DNA of 64,000 bases from Exophiala sp. HKRS030 (Eukaryota > Ascomycota > Eurotiomycetes > Chaetothyriales > Herpotrichiellaceae). Both the position numbers and the translations under genes were made by a program. The notes beneath the pieces were generated by a model that made no database searches, was not told where the DNA came from, and saw only the letters and a program-made list of their open reading frames with translations. Location of the stretch: the NCBI GenBank assembly GCA_023897205.1, contig JAHWDD010000010.1, forward strand, positions 682,001 to 746,000. The letters are read 5' to 3'. Positions 1-10,968 of the stretch are shown here, one piece after another; the stretch's first letter is position 1, and each line of letters opens with the position of its first letter.

Positions 1-1
1 T

Positions 2-901
2 CCCAACATCGTTAAGACGGTTCGATTATGCACGAACAACGGTCGTTGGAATCATGTTATGGAGTATTGCCAACAAGGTGAACTTTTCAGCCTGGTCGAA
101 CGAAAGTATTTCAAGGCCGAAGACCGGAATTGCATTTTTAAACAGGTCCTGAGGGGTGTTGGATACTTGCATGAACATGGCATTGCCCACAGAGATATCA
201 AATTGGAAAATTTGCTCATGACCGACGAAGGTCACATCAAGATTACAGATTTCGGGGTCTCGGAGGTCTTTTGCGGTGAGCATCCTGGTATCGCGTCATC
301 TCGGGGGCTTTGCGGCCAAGGGATGAGGGAACATCGAATGTCGCCGCCGGGAATCTGTGGATCGAGGCCATACATTTCTCCAGAGGTGCTCGCCGAGGAT
401 CGCGAGTACGACCCTAGCAAGCTCGATGCATGGAGCTGTGGTGTTTTGTTCATGACGATTTTCCTGGTTGGAAACCCATGGCAAAGTGCTCGCAGGCACG
501 AACCCAACTATGCAGCATTCTTCAAGGGGTGGGAAACCTTTCTTTCTGGATCTAGAGAGACGATCATCGACGAAAACAACTATCCTCACTGTGGTCCAAT
601 GTTCAATGCTTTGCCTTCACATTCACAGCGACGTTGTATATTGAAACTCCTTCACCCAGATCCTGACAGGCGATGCACTGTGGCTGAGGCATTGAATGAT
701 CGGTGGATCAAGAACATTGACTGCTGCTCACCAGAAACCTTGGGACCGACAACGACCAATATTGATGTGACAAAGATGGGTTCTGACAGAATAGCGGCTC
801 GAATGAGAATACAGGCAAAGCATAATCATCTGCCGCCACCGGTAAAGCGATTGCCGCAACATCGATTTGACATGGGGGACGGTACGTCAAGATACGACTG
901 A
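2..901 (+). CDS. Ser/Thr protein kinase, Hal4/Sat4 (NPR/Hal) type, 5' partial
   Basis: The reading frame is open to the left edge, so the N-terminal regulatory region and the glycine-rich loop lie outside the window. Visible parts are the catalytic loop HRDIKLENLL, the activation segment opening DFGVSEVF, an APE-equivalent (SPEVL) and the WSCGVLFM helix. The chain ends DGTSRYD at 901. The GVSEVFCGEHPG stretch is characteristic of the fungal Hal4/Sat4 family, which in yeast stabilises plasma-membrane nutrient and potassium transporters; that role here is inferred from family. A GT at 882 resembles a donor site, but the in-frame stop 18 bases later fits the family's usual C-terminus. Confidence in kinase is very high, in subfamily moderate to high. 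Confidence 0.9.
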   Translation, partial: PNIVKTVRLCTNNGRWNHVMEYCQQGELFSLVERKYFKAEDRNCIFKQVLRGVGYLHEHGIAHRDIKLENLLMTDEGHIKITDFGVSEVFCGEHPGIASSRGLCGQGMREHRMSPPGICGSRPYISPEVLAEDREYDPSKLDAWSCGVLFMTIFLVGNPWQSARRHEPNYAAFFKGWETFLSGSRETIIDENNYPHCGPMFNALPSHSQRRCILKLLHPDPDRRCTVAEALNDRWIKNIDCCSPETLGPTTTNIDVTKMGSDRIAARMRIQAKHNHLPPPVKRLPQHRFDMGDGTSRYD

Positions 902-2052
902 GATGGAGCGTGTTGGAAATTTCCTTATCGGTAATCTGAGAAGATTCCGGGGTTCCTTTTATTCTTTATAGGAGGTATGCTTGCATCGATCATCGGGGAG
1001 TCAGGATCATATTCGCGTTACGAAGTGCTCGGAAACGCTGGTGTTGAAGAAACCAACGATCTTGAGAATAGGTTGGGTGCGAGTAATTTCTCATCTGGAA
1101 AATGGGATCGATGAGAAATGATGAACCTGGGTGGTAGACTGCATTTTAGATTCATCCGGAATCATGACCTGGCATGGTTTCGCAAGACTAGCCTCGCCGG
1201 TAAAAGTTCGTATCAATATGAGTTTATGTCTGGAGGTCATTTAGGTTGCAGAGAATGATCAAAACTTGAAGGGTAGTCGAATGCTGCAGAAGATGAACAG
1301 CACAGGCTTGACCGCCTCTTGACAGCACATCGACAAGGTTCGTTGATGATGGTGGAACAGTTGTTTTGACGAATCTTCCAAGTGATGAAGTAGTTAGTCA
1401 TTGTCTCGCATGGGGTTTATAATTGCGTTGGATTTCTGGATGAATGAGATATCGATCATTTAACCCTCTTTGTACAACAACACACCCTCGATACGAGTTA
1501 GGTACGTACAAGTATGTGGGTGTACAAAGTAGGCTCAGCCTCGTGCCCACGTGTAAAATAGCATGTGTCGCCAGCCTTGCCGGGTACTAGTATCCTGGTC
1601 CTTTACCAGGTAGGCAGCTAACCTCGGCAGTACTCCGTGGCCTACCTACAAATAAGCCGGTAACGGAGTGGTGGTTTAGCCTGCTGCGTGGGCAACGTGC
1701 CTTGACGTGATTTGAGCAATAAAAGTGAATTGAAACGTTGTCGGTAGGCGCAACACGCTCTCTCTTTTCTCTCCTTGCCGTTGGGGACACTTTACATACT
1801 CTTATTGATCCTGTGGGAATATCTTCTATTCCGTACCAGTGTTCGTGCAAACAGTCTTGTCAACACCAAAGGAAGAAAAAATCGGCGCTTGTCCTTCCTG
1901 ATTTCTGGCCTATTGAGTCAAGAGGTCGACAGGCTAAAAGGTGTTGATATCACGATAATCAAAAAGAACAGACACGAGGAAAAAGTCGTCGGTACAATTA
2001 CGAAAGTACCACTTTCAGCATTACCTACCTAGGTTGTCCAAACCAAATTCAA
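902..2052. other. Intergenic region, 1.15 kb
   Basis: No convincing gene. The first part is probably the 3' UTR of the kinase and the last few hundred bases the leader and promoter of the phosphatase. Short open frames around 1738-2032 show no recognisable protein. The stretch contains a TACTCCGT element near 1631 and an ACCTACCTAGGTT element at 2023-2036 (see findings). Confidence 0.6.
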
Positions 2053-3372
2053 ATGGCAAACCCTCCTTCTTCATCAGGCTCCCCTCAACTCGGCACCAAC
2101 AACGAAGTTCCCAACCCGGACCAACCTTATCAACCATTCATGGACGTCCGACCGCCCACGACCGCGGGCCTGTCTGACGCCAACGGGTCCCCCTTGACGG
2201 AAAGGGAGATCGAAGAGGTCGAGAAACGTGAACGTGAAGATCGTCAGGCGACGCCCGAACCCGAGGATTTCAACATATCGTTCCCTCAAGACCTACCCAC
2301 GCCACCTTTTCTGCACGTCCAGGGTGTCCCCAACTTTCGAGATCTGGGAGGGTACGAATGTAAACCACCATCGTCTGGGGCGGCGGCGGCGGCGAGATCG
2401 TCGTCCGGTTCTGGTGGTGACGGCGACGGCGTTTACGTTTTACGCAAAGGTCTATTGTTTCGATGCGCCCACCCTACCCACCTCACTCAATCCGGGGCCG
2501 ATTACCTCGTCAACACGCTGGGAGTCAAAGACATGTACGATCTCCGCAGTCAACCCGAGATCAACAGGTTGGCCGCCACGGTGGCGGAGTCTGGAAAGGC
2601 CGTCTACCCTCTGGCCGACCCACGAACCGGTTGTCTTGATTCCGTGCCCGGCCTCACCCGGCACTTTACGCCGGTTTACCAGAGCGAGGATTACGGTCCG
2701 GTGGCCCTGGCGACGAAACTGGCTTGGTACACTGCCGAACACGCCCACGACGAGGACGCCGGGTTCGCCTACAGTGAAGGTTTCGTCAAGGCCTACCGTG
2801 ACATCGCCGTCCACGGGGCTTCGGCGTACGGGGAGATGTTCAGACACTTGTTGGAAAAACCGACCACCCCTCTGGTCTTCCACTGCACGGCCGGTAAAGA
2901 CCGGACCGGAGTGTTTGGTGCCATGATAGGGAGGTTGGTGGGGGTTCCGGACGAGGTGATTTGTTGGGAATACGCCTTGACCGAACCCGGGTTGGGTCAT
3001 TGGAGGAAAGAGTTCATCGATCGTATCTGTTCCCAAGGGATGGGAAGTGGTGGTGGTCGAGGAGGAGGAGGGGGAGGAGGAGGTAAACAACACAACCCAC
3101 CCCGAATCTGGCCCGGAGACAAACCACAAATCACGAGGGAGGCGGCCGCCAGGATCTGTGGCAGTCGAGCCGGGAACATGCGTGCCTTTCTCAGACTCGT
3201 CCTCGACCGGGAATTGGGTAGCGTGGAGCAGTACCTCAGCGAGAGGTGCGGTTTCAGTGAGATCGAAATCGTCAAGTTGAGGGATTCTCTGATCGCCAAA
3301 GTTTCCCCTACCGATGTTGTCAAACAGTGTGAGATCAAAGGCTGGACCGCCGATGGTGGCGTCGAGGACTGA
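2053..3372 (+). CDS. Tyrosine/serine protein phosphatase family protein (Y_phosphatase3)
   Basis: Single-exon 439-residue protein. Residues 91-101 read GVPNFRDLGGY, the N-terminal signature of the Y_phosphatase3 family (PF13350 type), and residues 277-286 read HCTAGKDRTG, the CX5R phosphatase loop with catalytic Cys and Arg intact. A block near residue 150 (RKGLLFRCAHP) fits the same family. Residues 1-85 are acidic, proline-rich and probably disordered. A run of glycines near residue 335-345 interrupts the helical C-terminal half and is low complexity. The family includes bacterial and fungal phosphatases acting on phosphotyrosine or phosphoinositides; the substrate cannot be read from sequence. 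Confidence 0.9.
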   Translation: MANPPSSSGSPQLGTNNEVPNPDQPYQPFMDVRPPTTAGLSDANGSPLTEREIEEVEKREREDRQATPEPEDFNISFPQDLPTPPFLHVQGVPNFRDLGGYECKPPSSGAAAAARSSSGSGGDGDGVYVLRKGLLFRCAHPTHLTQSGADYLVNTLGVKDMYDLRSQPEINRLAATVAESGKAVYPLADPRTGCLDSVPGLTRHFTPVYQSEDYGPVALATKLAWYTAEHAHDEDAGFAYSEGFVKAYRDIAVHGASAYGEMFRHLLEKPTTPLVFHCTAGKDRTGVFGAMIGRLVGVPDEVICWEYALTEPGLGHWRKEFIDRICSQGMGSGGGRGGGGGGGGKQHNPPRIWPGDKPQITREAAARICGSRAGNMRAFLRLVLDRELGSVEQYLSERCGFSEIEIVKLRDSLIAKVSPTDVVKQCEIKGWTADGGVED

Positions 3373-3889
3373 AGAAATCACTACACTTTCGACAAGAGAG
3401 CTCATCGGATGTGGGCACGAACAACACCGAGAATGGCATGGGTATGAATACCTCCCGCGGACCTCCTACTTCCTTCTGACGGGGAAAATGATGGGGGTTG
3501 TGCAAAGAGGAAAACGAAAAACAAGAAGAAGAAAAAAATGAAAACGGTCCTACAGCTTGTGACAGGTTTCGTTGCGTTTTACATAAAACTAGAATAGAAC
3601 GAGAGAACGTTTTGTTGAGCTTCCATTTTTCCAGTCTCTCGGAATGCATTGTTATATATCAGCTACTCCTGCTGCTCGCAAATACTCGCTTGCTTTGGGG
3701 GGAAAAACGCTCAAAAAAAGAAAACTTCGACTCGACTCGACTCCTAGCGATTGACAAAGATAACGAGACGAAACAAAACGACCTTGTACATTTTGTTTCT
3801 TCGGTCTCAAAGCTTCTCGAGAATCAGAGAGAGACGGACTGGACTGTCTGGGACGGGCGAAAACTGCCCCCTCCCCTCGAGTGTTGTCC
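3373..3889. other. Convergent 3' region between phosphatase and dynein chain
   Basis: About 0.5 kb between two genes that end towards each other. A-rich tracts (gaagaagaaaaaaatg near 3527) fit 3' UTR sequence. No gene seen. Confidence 0.6.
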
Positions 3890-5773
3890 TCAAGACTCCC
3901 TTCTCCTCTCTTCACCACCTCCGGTCACTCCTCCTCGAACAAGTGGACTCCCACCGCTACCGGGCATCCTCGTAGGACTCGCAGCGGCACTGACACCACC
4001 ACCACCCTTTTTGTCCTTTTTGATGAGGTTGGCGAAAAAGTCCGCCGCAGCCCTGTTGCTCTGCTTGTCGTACGCACTCGTCGCGGAAGACAAGGTCGGT
4101 GTTGCCGTCCCTCCCTCTGCGGCTCCAGCCTCACTCCCCTGTCGACGCATTGGAGTGCTGCCACCGGGGCCTGTTCCGCCGACTGGTGTGCCTCCCCTTC
4201 TCTCCGCCGCGGCGGCCGAGACGCGTTCACTCTCGCGCTCGCGCAGCCGTCTCGTGGCTTCTTCCGCGTCGAAATCGATACCGTTCACGTTGATCTGATA
4301 CGGTCCAATGTGATCTGCCATCCGGGGATTCGAGACCCCTTTGATCGCATCGTCTGCGTCCTCGACGGTTGCACCACCCGACGGGGCGGGAGCACCTTTG
4401 CGGGACTTCCGTTCGGCCTTTTCGTCCTCGGCCTTTAGTTTTTCCAAGCTTTCACACTGTACCAGCAAAAATTCCTGCACGGTCGGGACGGTGACGGTTT
4501 CGTCGTGCGTCGTCCGTGGTTGGAACGCCGGTCTGGAGTCCGCCGGGTTGCGGAGTGTGGATTCGTATACTTGGACCGCCGACTCCGATTCGGGTTCGGA
4601 CGACGATGTCGTTTGGCCATTTTGGGTCGGTTGTCTGGTATCCTGTTGTTTCGTCGTCGACCAGTCCAGCGCTTGTTCGGGGGCATCCTGAATCTCCACG
4701 GACCACGCATCGCCAACCGCTTCCGGATCGAACCCTTCCTTGAGGATCCTAATTTTCCCCCACGAGTCCCAATTCGGGGGCACCAAGATCTTATCTCGGT
4801 CGATGATGTTGTATTTGGCGACTTCTCTTTTCAGGAGGGAATGTATGCTCAAGCTCGAATGTATCAGTGTCCGTACATTGTTCGGGTCGAACGTGGCAGT
4901 GTAGACCAGGGAGGCACCGTGCTTGAGCAAAACACATCTCAACCATTGCATGAGGAAGTCGAACTGATCTTCTCCCCAGCTGTTCTCTCGTTCTAGCGTC
5001 TCGATCTTTTCTGCCTGTATACACACGACCGACAGCGGTATTCCCAACCCTTCGTCCCACTCCCCTGGTCCCGGAGGCACTATCGCCGCACCTATTGATT
5101 TCTGCTGTTCGGTCGTCGTCGCTGTCGTCGCCGCCGCGGTTCCTCCAGGCTGGACTGACGGCGCGTCCGGTCCGACTCGTTTCTCCTTCCACGCCGTCAT
5201 GACCTCTTCCATCTCGATCTTGGTTTGTTCGTCCAAGCTGAGGATGACGGATCGAAGCAGCCTGATCCATTGTCGCAATTGTCTCGCCCATTTGAAAGGG
5301 TCTTGCCAGTCCAACAGTATCGTTATCAGAGTGTCCTTGACCGTTTTTTGTGTGAAGAGGGGCTTTAAGAGTGGTGCGAAGTTGGCGCTCGGGTTCGACA
5401 GCGTGTAGACGTTCAGTCTCGCCAGTACGTCCTCTTGATCCGCGTCCATCACGTCGTAGTACGTATAACCCAACGCGTAACGATTCGACAGGGGTGCCGT
5501 CGTCCGCGGTGGTCTTCGTCTGTCGTTGTTGGCGTATCGAGAGCGCAGGTTTGGAGGGTTGAGCTGTTCGAGGAACTCGCGCTGTTGATCGGGGGTGCCA
5601 CCGAGGACGAGGAGTTGTTTTTCTGTCAAGTCTTTGCCTTTGGAGGCGCTGTTCAGCATCGGAACCCATATCGCGGGCTTATCCCCATCCTTGCTGGCTG
5701 GCCGTCTGGACATGGATCGAGACGGGGGTAGGGAGGTGAAGCTGGAGGAGACTGGTTGCGATGCCGCCAACAT
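3890..5773 (-). CDS. Cytoplasmic dynein light intermediate chain
   Basis: Single-exon 627-residue protein. The N-terminal half has the light-intermediate-chain fold signs: IWVPML, then KQLLVLGGTP at residues 53-61, followed by YALGYTYYDVMD and LNVYTLS. The glycine-rich segment stands where a P-loop would be but has no Lys-Ser/Thr, as is common in fungal members, so nucleotide binding may be lost. TILLDWQDPFKW and a later FLMQWLRCVLLKHGASLVYT match conserved parts of the family. The C-terminal third is rich in Ser, Gly and charged residues and would be the adaptor-binding tail. It is part of the minus-end motor complex that moves nuclei and endosomes along hyphal microtubules. Translation could also begin at Met21. 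Confidence 0.9.
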   Translation of the reverse strand: MLAASQPVSSSFTSLPPSRSMSRRPASKDGDKPAIWVPMLNSASKGKDLTEKQLLVLGGTPDQQREFLEQLNPPNLRSRYANNDRRRPPRTTAPLSNRYALGYTYYDVMDADQEDVLARLNVYTLSNPSANFAPLLKPLFTQKTVKDTLITILLDWQDPFKWARQLRQWIRLLRSVILSLDEQTKIEMEEVMTAWKEKRVGPDAPSVQPGGTAAATTATTTEQQKSIGAAIVPPGPGEWDEGLGIPLSVVCIQAEKIETLERENSWGEDQFDFLMQWLRCVLLKHGASLVYTATFDPNNVRTLIHSSLSIHSLLKREVAKYNIIDRDKILVPPNWDSWGKIRILKEGFDPEAVGDAWSVEIQDAPEQALDWSTTKQQDTRQPTQNGQTTSSSEPESESAVQVYESTLRNPADSRPAFQPRTTHDETVTVPTVQEFLLVQCESLEKLKAEDEKAERKSRKGAPAPSGGATVEDADDAIKGVSNPRMADHIGPYQINVNGIDFDAEEATRRLRERESERVSAAAAERRGGTPVGGTGPGGSTPMRRQGSEAGAAEGGTATPTLSSATSAYDKQSNRAAADFFANLIKKDKKGGGGVSAAASPTRMPGSGGSPLVRGGVTGGGEERRRES

Positions 5774-6151
5774 GGCGAAGGAGATGTGGAATCAAAGGAC
5801 GAGGAGATTGCAAACTATCGTGACTATGAGGGATTGAGATTCTTCATGAGGACACAATCGTCTTGTTATTGTTTTTTGGCTGTGTAAAGGATGTTATTCA
5901 CAAACGAGGCTTGTGTTGTTGACGTGCAGATGCAGATGCGGATTCGATGGAGAACGAACAGAAGTTCATCGCGTCGTTTTTCTCCACAAGAAATTAATTA
6001 ATTCTCCAATGTTTCCATGCGAGTACAATTCAATACTCTGCACATGCGAAAGATATCTACTTTTTGTTCAGTGGTCTCTCTCCCTTGCCAGTATAACTAG
6101 GTGCGAGTAGAAAAGACTTTTGTCTTTTTCTTGCAAGTTCCCTGATCCAGC
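5774..6151. promoter_or_regulatory. Divergent promoter region of dynein chain and RES protein genes
   Basis: 378 bp separate two start codons that face away from each other, so both promoters must lie here. CT-rich sequence stands just before the plus-strand start. No specific operator was identified. Confidence 0.5.
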
Positions 6152-7195
6152 ATGAACGCCATCCGTCAAACCCAGGCCTTGAACAAGCGAGAACTCGAAA
6201 ATGCCACACCACCATCGGCCTCGTGGCACGCAGATTACAGAGACACAGCGTACATATACATTGGTGGCCTAAATCTAGATTTGACAGAAGGCGACGTGAT
6301 CACCATATTTTCACAATTCGGTAACCCTACGCACCTCAATCTGATCAGGGACAAAGAGACGGGCAAGAGTAAAGGTTTTGCCTTTTTGAAATACGAAGAC
6401 CAGCGCAGTTGCGATTTGGCCGTGGACAATTTGACGGGTGCCGATGTTTTGGGCAGGTTGCTCCGAGTCGACCATACAAGGTACAAGAAAAGGGACGACG
6501 AGGACGAAGATACCTACCGCATCGACCGTTTGGAAGCGCAAGCCGAGGGAGACGATATGAACGGCAACGGGAAGAGGGGGAGTGGCGACGATTACGACGA
6601 CACAGACGATGACGACGGACGCAGACACAGACACAAGAAACACAGACCCATGTTGAAGGAAGAGCGGGAACTGGAAAAGATGCTAGCCATCACACAAGGC
6701 GGAGACGAAGAACAAGATCCGATGCGCGATTACTTAATCCGAGAGAAGAGGGAGGAAATTGAAAGGGCGAAAGAACGCCAAAAGTCCAAAAAAGAAAAAT
6801 CTGAGCACAAACATAGACACAGACGTAGAGATGGCGAGGACGTCGAGGATGAGGGAAGACGTCGACATCGACACAGACACCGAGATGAGGATGAAGATGG
6901 TAGGAAGACGGAGCACAAACATCGTCGCCATCACGGAGATGAGGAAGGTCACGATGATAATGATGATGCTGCGGAGGAAGAGAGGCGACACCGACATCGA
7001 CATCGACACGGAGACGAGGGGAACCATGCAGACCGTTCCGAGCGAAATAGACGCAGTGACAGAGACGCAGACAGAGATCACAACGAGTCTAGATCCAGCC
7101 ATCGTGATCGGGATCGTGACGAGAAGAGGCAAGATCGTGATCATCGTGAGCGAAGACGGAAAAGATCTGATAGTCGCGATAAAGATCAGGTATAG
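6152..7195 (+). CDS. IST3: RES-complex RNA-binding protein, Ist3/Snu17/RBMX2 type
   Basis: 347-residue single-exon protein. One RRM spans about residues 33-112, with RNP2 YIYIGGL (34-40) and RNP1 KSKGFAFLKY (72-81). It is preceded by an N-terminal block (MNAIRQTQALNKREL) and followed by the LRVDHTRYKK segment that in yeast Snu17 binds Bud13 and Pml1. These are the marks of the RES complex, which joins activated spliceosomes and helps splice weak introns and retain pre-mRNA. The second half is an extreme Arg/His/Asp/Glu/Lys repeat region (HRHRHRDED and variants), far longer than in yeast and more like RBMX2. The sequence ends at a clean TAG. Confidence 0.93.
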   Translation: MNAIRQTQALNKRELENATPPSASWHADYRDTAYIYIGGLNLDLTEGDVITIFSQFGNPTHLNLIRDKETGKSKGFAFLKYEDQRSCDLAVDNLTGADVLGRLLRVDHTRYKKRDDEDEDTYRIDRLEAQAEGDDMNGNGKRGSGDDYDDTDDDDGRRHRHKKHRPMLKEERELEKMLAITQGGDEEQDPMRDYLIREKREEIERAKERQKSKKEKSEHKHRHRRRDGEDVEDEGRRRHRHRHRDEDEDGRKTEHKHRRHHGDEEGHDDNDDAAEEERRHRHRHRHGDEGNHADRSERNRRSDRDADRDHNESRSSHRDRDRDEKRQDRDHRERRRKRSDSRDKDQV

Positions 7196-7376
7196 CCGGA
7201 CGGGAAACCATGCGTTTCACAAAGTCATGAAGCTCTATGATGTTAATGTTGTCGTCTTTTACTCAACCTGGCGGTTCTATCAGAGCATTTTTTATGTACG
7301 ACCAGAATTGCGAGAAATTCGTTTCGAGATATGTACACCGGAGATATCCAGCACTTGCTCTTCTATATGGCTTGCC

Positions 7377-9299
7377 TCATTTCAGGCCTTGTCCCTTTTC
7401 CAGCAACTGTACCCCTAGATCTCTGAGTTTGAATTTTTCTGGGGAAAAGACGCCAAATGTCAGTACATCAACAAAAAAAAATCAAGGTCCTTGAGAAAAG
7501 AAGGAGAGAAACTTACGAATTTTCCCACTGGCCGTCTTTGGGTAGTCATCCACAAAGAAGACATACTTGGGCACGAGATGATGGCTCATCCTGTCCCTGA
7601 CCCACGACCTGACCTCGTCCACGGTGATGGGGTTCTTCTCTCCCGAGGGCAAGTGGTGCCTGCGGATGACGAAGGCGGCCACGATCTCGCCGTATTTTGG
7701 ATCCGGCAGGCCCACGACGCTCACCTCTGCCACCCTGGGGTTCGCAAACAAACAATTCTCCACCTCGAGGGGGTGTATGTTCTCGCCGCCGCGGATGATG
7801 AGGTCTTTGATGCGACCCGTAATGCTGACGTAGCCTTCTTCGTCCATGGAAGCCTCGTCGCCCGTGTGCATCCATGTCGTCCCCTCGGCGTCGGCCTTCA
7901 TGACCTCGGCCGTCTTTTCCGGTTGACCCCAGTACTCCTTCATGACGAGGTAACCGGAGACGGCCAGTTCGCCTCGCTCGCCGATCCCCAGCACGCGGTC
8001 GTGGTCAAAGGGGTCGACCACCTTGGCCTCCACGTGCGGGAGGAGTCGCCCCACCGTGTTGATGCGCTTCTCCAGGGGGTCGTCGGTCGTGGTCATGGCC
8101 GACACGGGGGACGTCTCGGTCATGCCGTAGCAGATGGTCAACTCGGTCAGGTTGAGCACCTTGTGGAGCTTCTTCATCAACTCGGCGGGGATGGAAGACC
8201 CCGCGGCGATGCCCGTCCGGAGGTACTGGAACCCTTCGTTCGCGACGGCACCATCGTCTATGAGCTCGAGTTGGGACAGGAACATGGTCGGCACGCCGTA
8301 GAGGGCGGTGGCTTTTTCCTCTTGGACCGCTTTCAGGGCCGCAAGGGGGTCGAACGCTTCGGTGGGGAAAACTATGCTCGAGCCGTGCGTGGCCGTGGCC
8401 ATGTAACCCAAAATGCAGCCGAAGCAGTGAAACAGTGGCGGCGGACAGCACACGACATCGTCGGGCGTGAGAAGCATTCGATCGCCTATTTGTTGACCGT
8501 TGTTGAGGATCGACCGGTGAGAGAGACAGGCGGCCTTCGGCATTGAAGTCGTCCCCGATGTGAATTGGATGTTGACCACTTCGCGATTGGAAAGAGGAGC
8601 GTCTGGCGTAGGTGGGCGCGTGTTCGTGTCCTGACAGATCGAGGACCACGGTTTTGTAACGTTGTACTTGGCAGCGTCTACTCGGCTGGCGGAATTGTCG
8701 ACCAAGACTATGTTCTTCAGAGACGGGATCGCTTCAGAGGTAAGAGTCGTACTGGACACGTCTGGAACAATTGCTTCGAGGATTGGTGCGTTGGACCGGG
8801 GAGCTTTAAAGGGGAGATTCGTCTCCGTCCCAATGACCAGGTGGGTGGCTGATAAGTGGTTAAAGGCCGAAATGATCTGGGCCGCGGTGAAAGCTGGGTT
8901 CAGCGGAACCAAGATGGCTCCCAGTTTGAACAAGGCATACGTTATAGTGGCGAATTCGAGATTGTTTCCCAAAGACACGCACACTCGATCACCCTTTTTG
9001 ACTCCCAGACTCTGCAGACCCCGTGCCACCACATTACTGTCGAGGTCCAGCTCGTTGAACGTGAGACGCTTGCTCTGGTGCCTCGACACGACGGCGTCTC
9101 GGTCGCCGTGTGCAGAAACGATCCGGGCAAAGTTCTCGCCGACCGTCTCTTCGAGTAGCGGTGGCTGAGAAGGTCCCCTTGCTCGAGATGTCGTCAAGAT
9201 GTCACGACGCTGTAGCTTTGACGACACAAAAGTAGTAGACTGTGTGAGTGACGGCCTCCGCCATCTTGCTGCTCTTCGCGACCGTAAGAGTGGTTGCAT
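7377..9299 (-). CDS. Acyl-CoA synthetase (AMP-dependent), ACSF2-like, probably mitochondrial
   Basis: Minus-strand exons 9299-7517 and 7438-7377, 614 residues. The intron is needed: splicing restores the family's C-terminal signature TASGKIQKFKLR, while reading through gives a stop soon after. The adenylation motif FTSGTTSMPKAA lies near residue 245, YGMTETSP near 395, and the MHTGDEA and GRIKDLIIRGGENI motifs follow, so all core catalytic elements are present. The first ~40 residues are Arg/Ser-rich and lack acidic residues, like a mitochondrial presequence. There is no PTS1 tripeptide (it ends GLK). It activates a carboxylic acid, likely a medium-chain fatty acid, to a CoA thioester. Substrate is inferred. 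Confidence 0.9.
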
Positions 9300-10968
9300 G
9301 TTGGATGTGTGTTATCATCGTACTCTTCGAACTTGAGGTCGGGTAACAGTATGCTGGTGATATGTATCTAGACACCTAAACCCTCGGAAACACCTCCTCC
9401 GTGATCAAGGTGGTTTACAGAGTTAGGTCGGAGGTATGCTGAGGCGACAAGGTCAGGTATCTCAAAGATGGTCCTCTGTGAACACCTTGTCCGGAGTAGT
9501 AACTTGTAAACTACCACGTCCCAGATAGCTCGTACATGTATGAACACATGAACATATGTACCAAGGTACGGTACCTGTGATATCGGCTGGGTACTATGTT
9601 TACCGTAAACCATCAACCATCCCCCGCCCTGGTCGGTATGATAAGTTCGGTGGGTAAACACGACAAACAAGTGTGCCTTTATTGTACGTATGGCAGAGGC
9701 AGACACATAAAGACACAAAAATACGTGTATATCAAACAAAAACAAAACGAAAGCAATGAGGCATGAGAGAAGACGAGAGAAACAATGTGTCAGCTCTCTT
9801 GTTGCTGGTTTTGGGGGCTTGTTTCGGTTAATTATTCTCTCTTTCCGAGCAAAACTGCTGGTCCTCCTACTCCGTACAAGGGGGGACAAGAAAAAAGCCA
9901 CCGAAGTCACTGACTCGACTCTCCAGGCGCCATATTTTGGGGGGAGAGAGGAAATATGGAGGCGGGGGAGGCCGATCAGCCTAGGCTGTACAGAGAGCAA
10001 AGATTGCGGGTCAATATGGGCAAAAGACACACGGCTACTATTTGGTACTTGTAGGTAAATCTGTAAGTTACGGGAATACTTACCAAGTAAGTCAGATATT
10101 TACAGCACTCCTCCAGGCAGGTTACGGACCCGGCAGTCCAGGAAAACAGTGTGATCTACCTAGGTAACTTGACGCAGTACATAGTAGAGGGGAATAGAAA
10201 GATGCACAATTCTGCGGGGTAAAGGAAGTGAAATACTCCGTGGTCAACGAGAAATTGAGATAGATACAGTGCCCTTGCGAGTACAACGGGGATTCTCACT
10301 CCCGTTGCCATTGACTTCTTTCAAGGAGTACTCAGGTAAACAGTAGACAGCAAGCCATGGAAAATCATCCTGCCCCGGAATATCTTGACCAATTCTGTAG
10401 GCATGCTGTCTGCAACATTAGCACAGATACAAGTGACAAATGTTACAAAGCTCAACCAAGTAATAGGTACCACATATGCCCATCTACCTAGGGAGGTACC
10501 TGTCCATACCTGGACAAGTCTGTTGCACAAGTGCCCATCAAACAATCACCTGTTGCAACGTTAGGCGTCACGTCGTCATCACTTGCTTACACCCATGTCC
10601 ATCATAACTCCATACCCCATATCCGTATATACATCAACCTCCATCCAAAGACACCTCGAATGCGGGGGAAGTGTTCTCGACCTGTCTGGGATTTGTGTCG
10701 AGATTAGGCTCACCAGCTATCTTGTGGCCGACCACAATATTTCCAACCAACTACTTGATACAAATCTTCGAACTTCTATATGTCCTCTCTCGGCTGACAC
10801 CAAGAGCACCAGCGTACCGTCTGGAAATACTTCTAAATGTTGTTGAGAAGGACCGACACTGACGCAACGTCGGCGGCGCGGGATGTCGGTGGACAGCTGC
10901 ACCGAAACAGTCAAATCGCCGACTCTCAACGACCACTGACATGCATGTTTTACTTTTTTGCTTCCCAG
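9300..10968. other. Intergenic region, about 1.6 kb
   Basis: It lies between the acyl-CoA synthetase (minus) and a small plus-strand gene. Open frames occur on both strands (for instance minus 10030-9368) but they are low complexity and show no family feature, so I do not call them. It is rich in short palindromic elements: TACTCCGTA at 9868-9876, TACCTAGGTA at 10157-10166 and AGGTACC repeats near 10460-10505. Confidence 0.6.

Noticed and set aside
882..901. Intron at the end of the kinase gene (GTACGT at 882)
   Set aside because: Reading on to the stop gives the C-terminus usual for the family.
2452..3405. 317-codon minus-strand open frame
   Set aside because: Antisense to the phosphatase with the intact HCTAGKDRTG loop; no family feature of its own.
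7491..8546. 351-codon plus-strand open frame
   Set aside because: Antisense to the acyl-CoA synthetase, whose catalytic motifs are complete on the other strand.
9368..10030. 220-codon minus-strand open frame in the intergenic region
   Set aside because: Starts and continues with no domain, splice or promoter support; composition resembles non-coding DNA.
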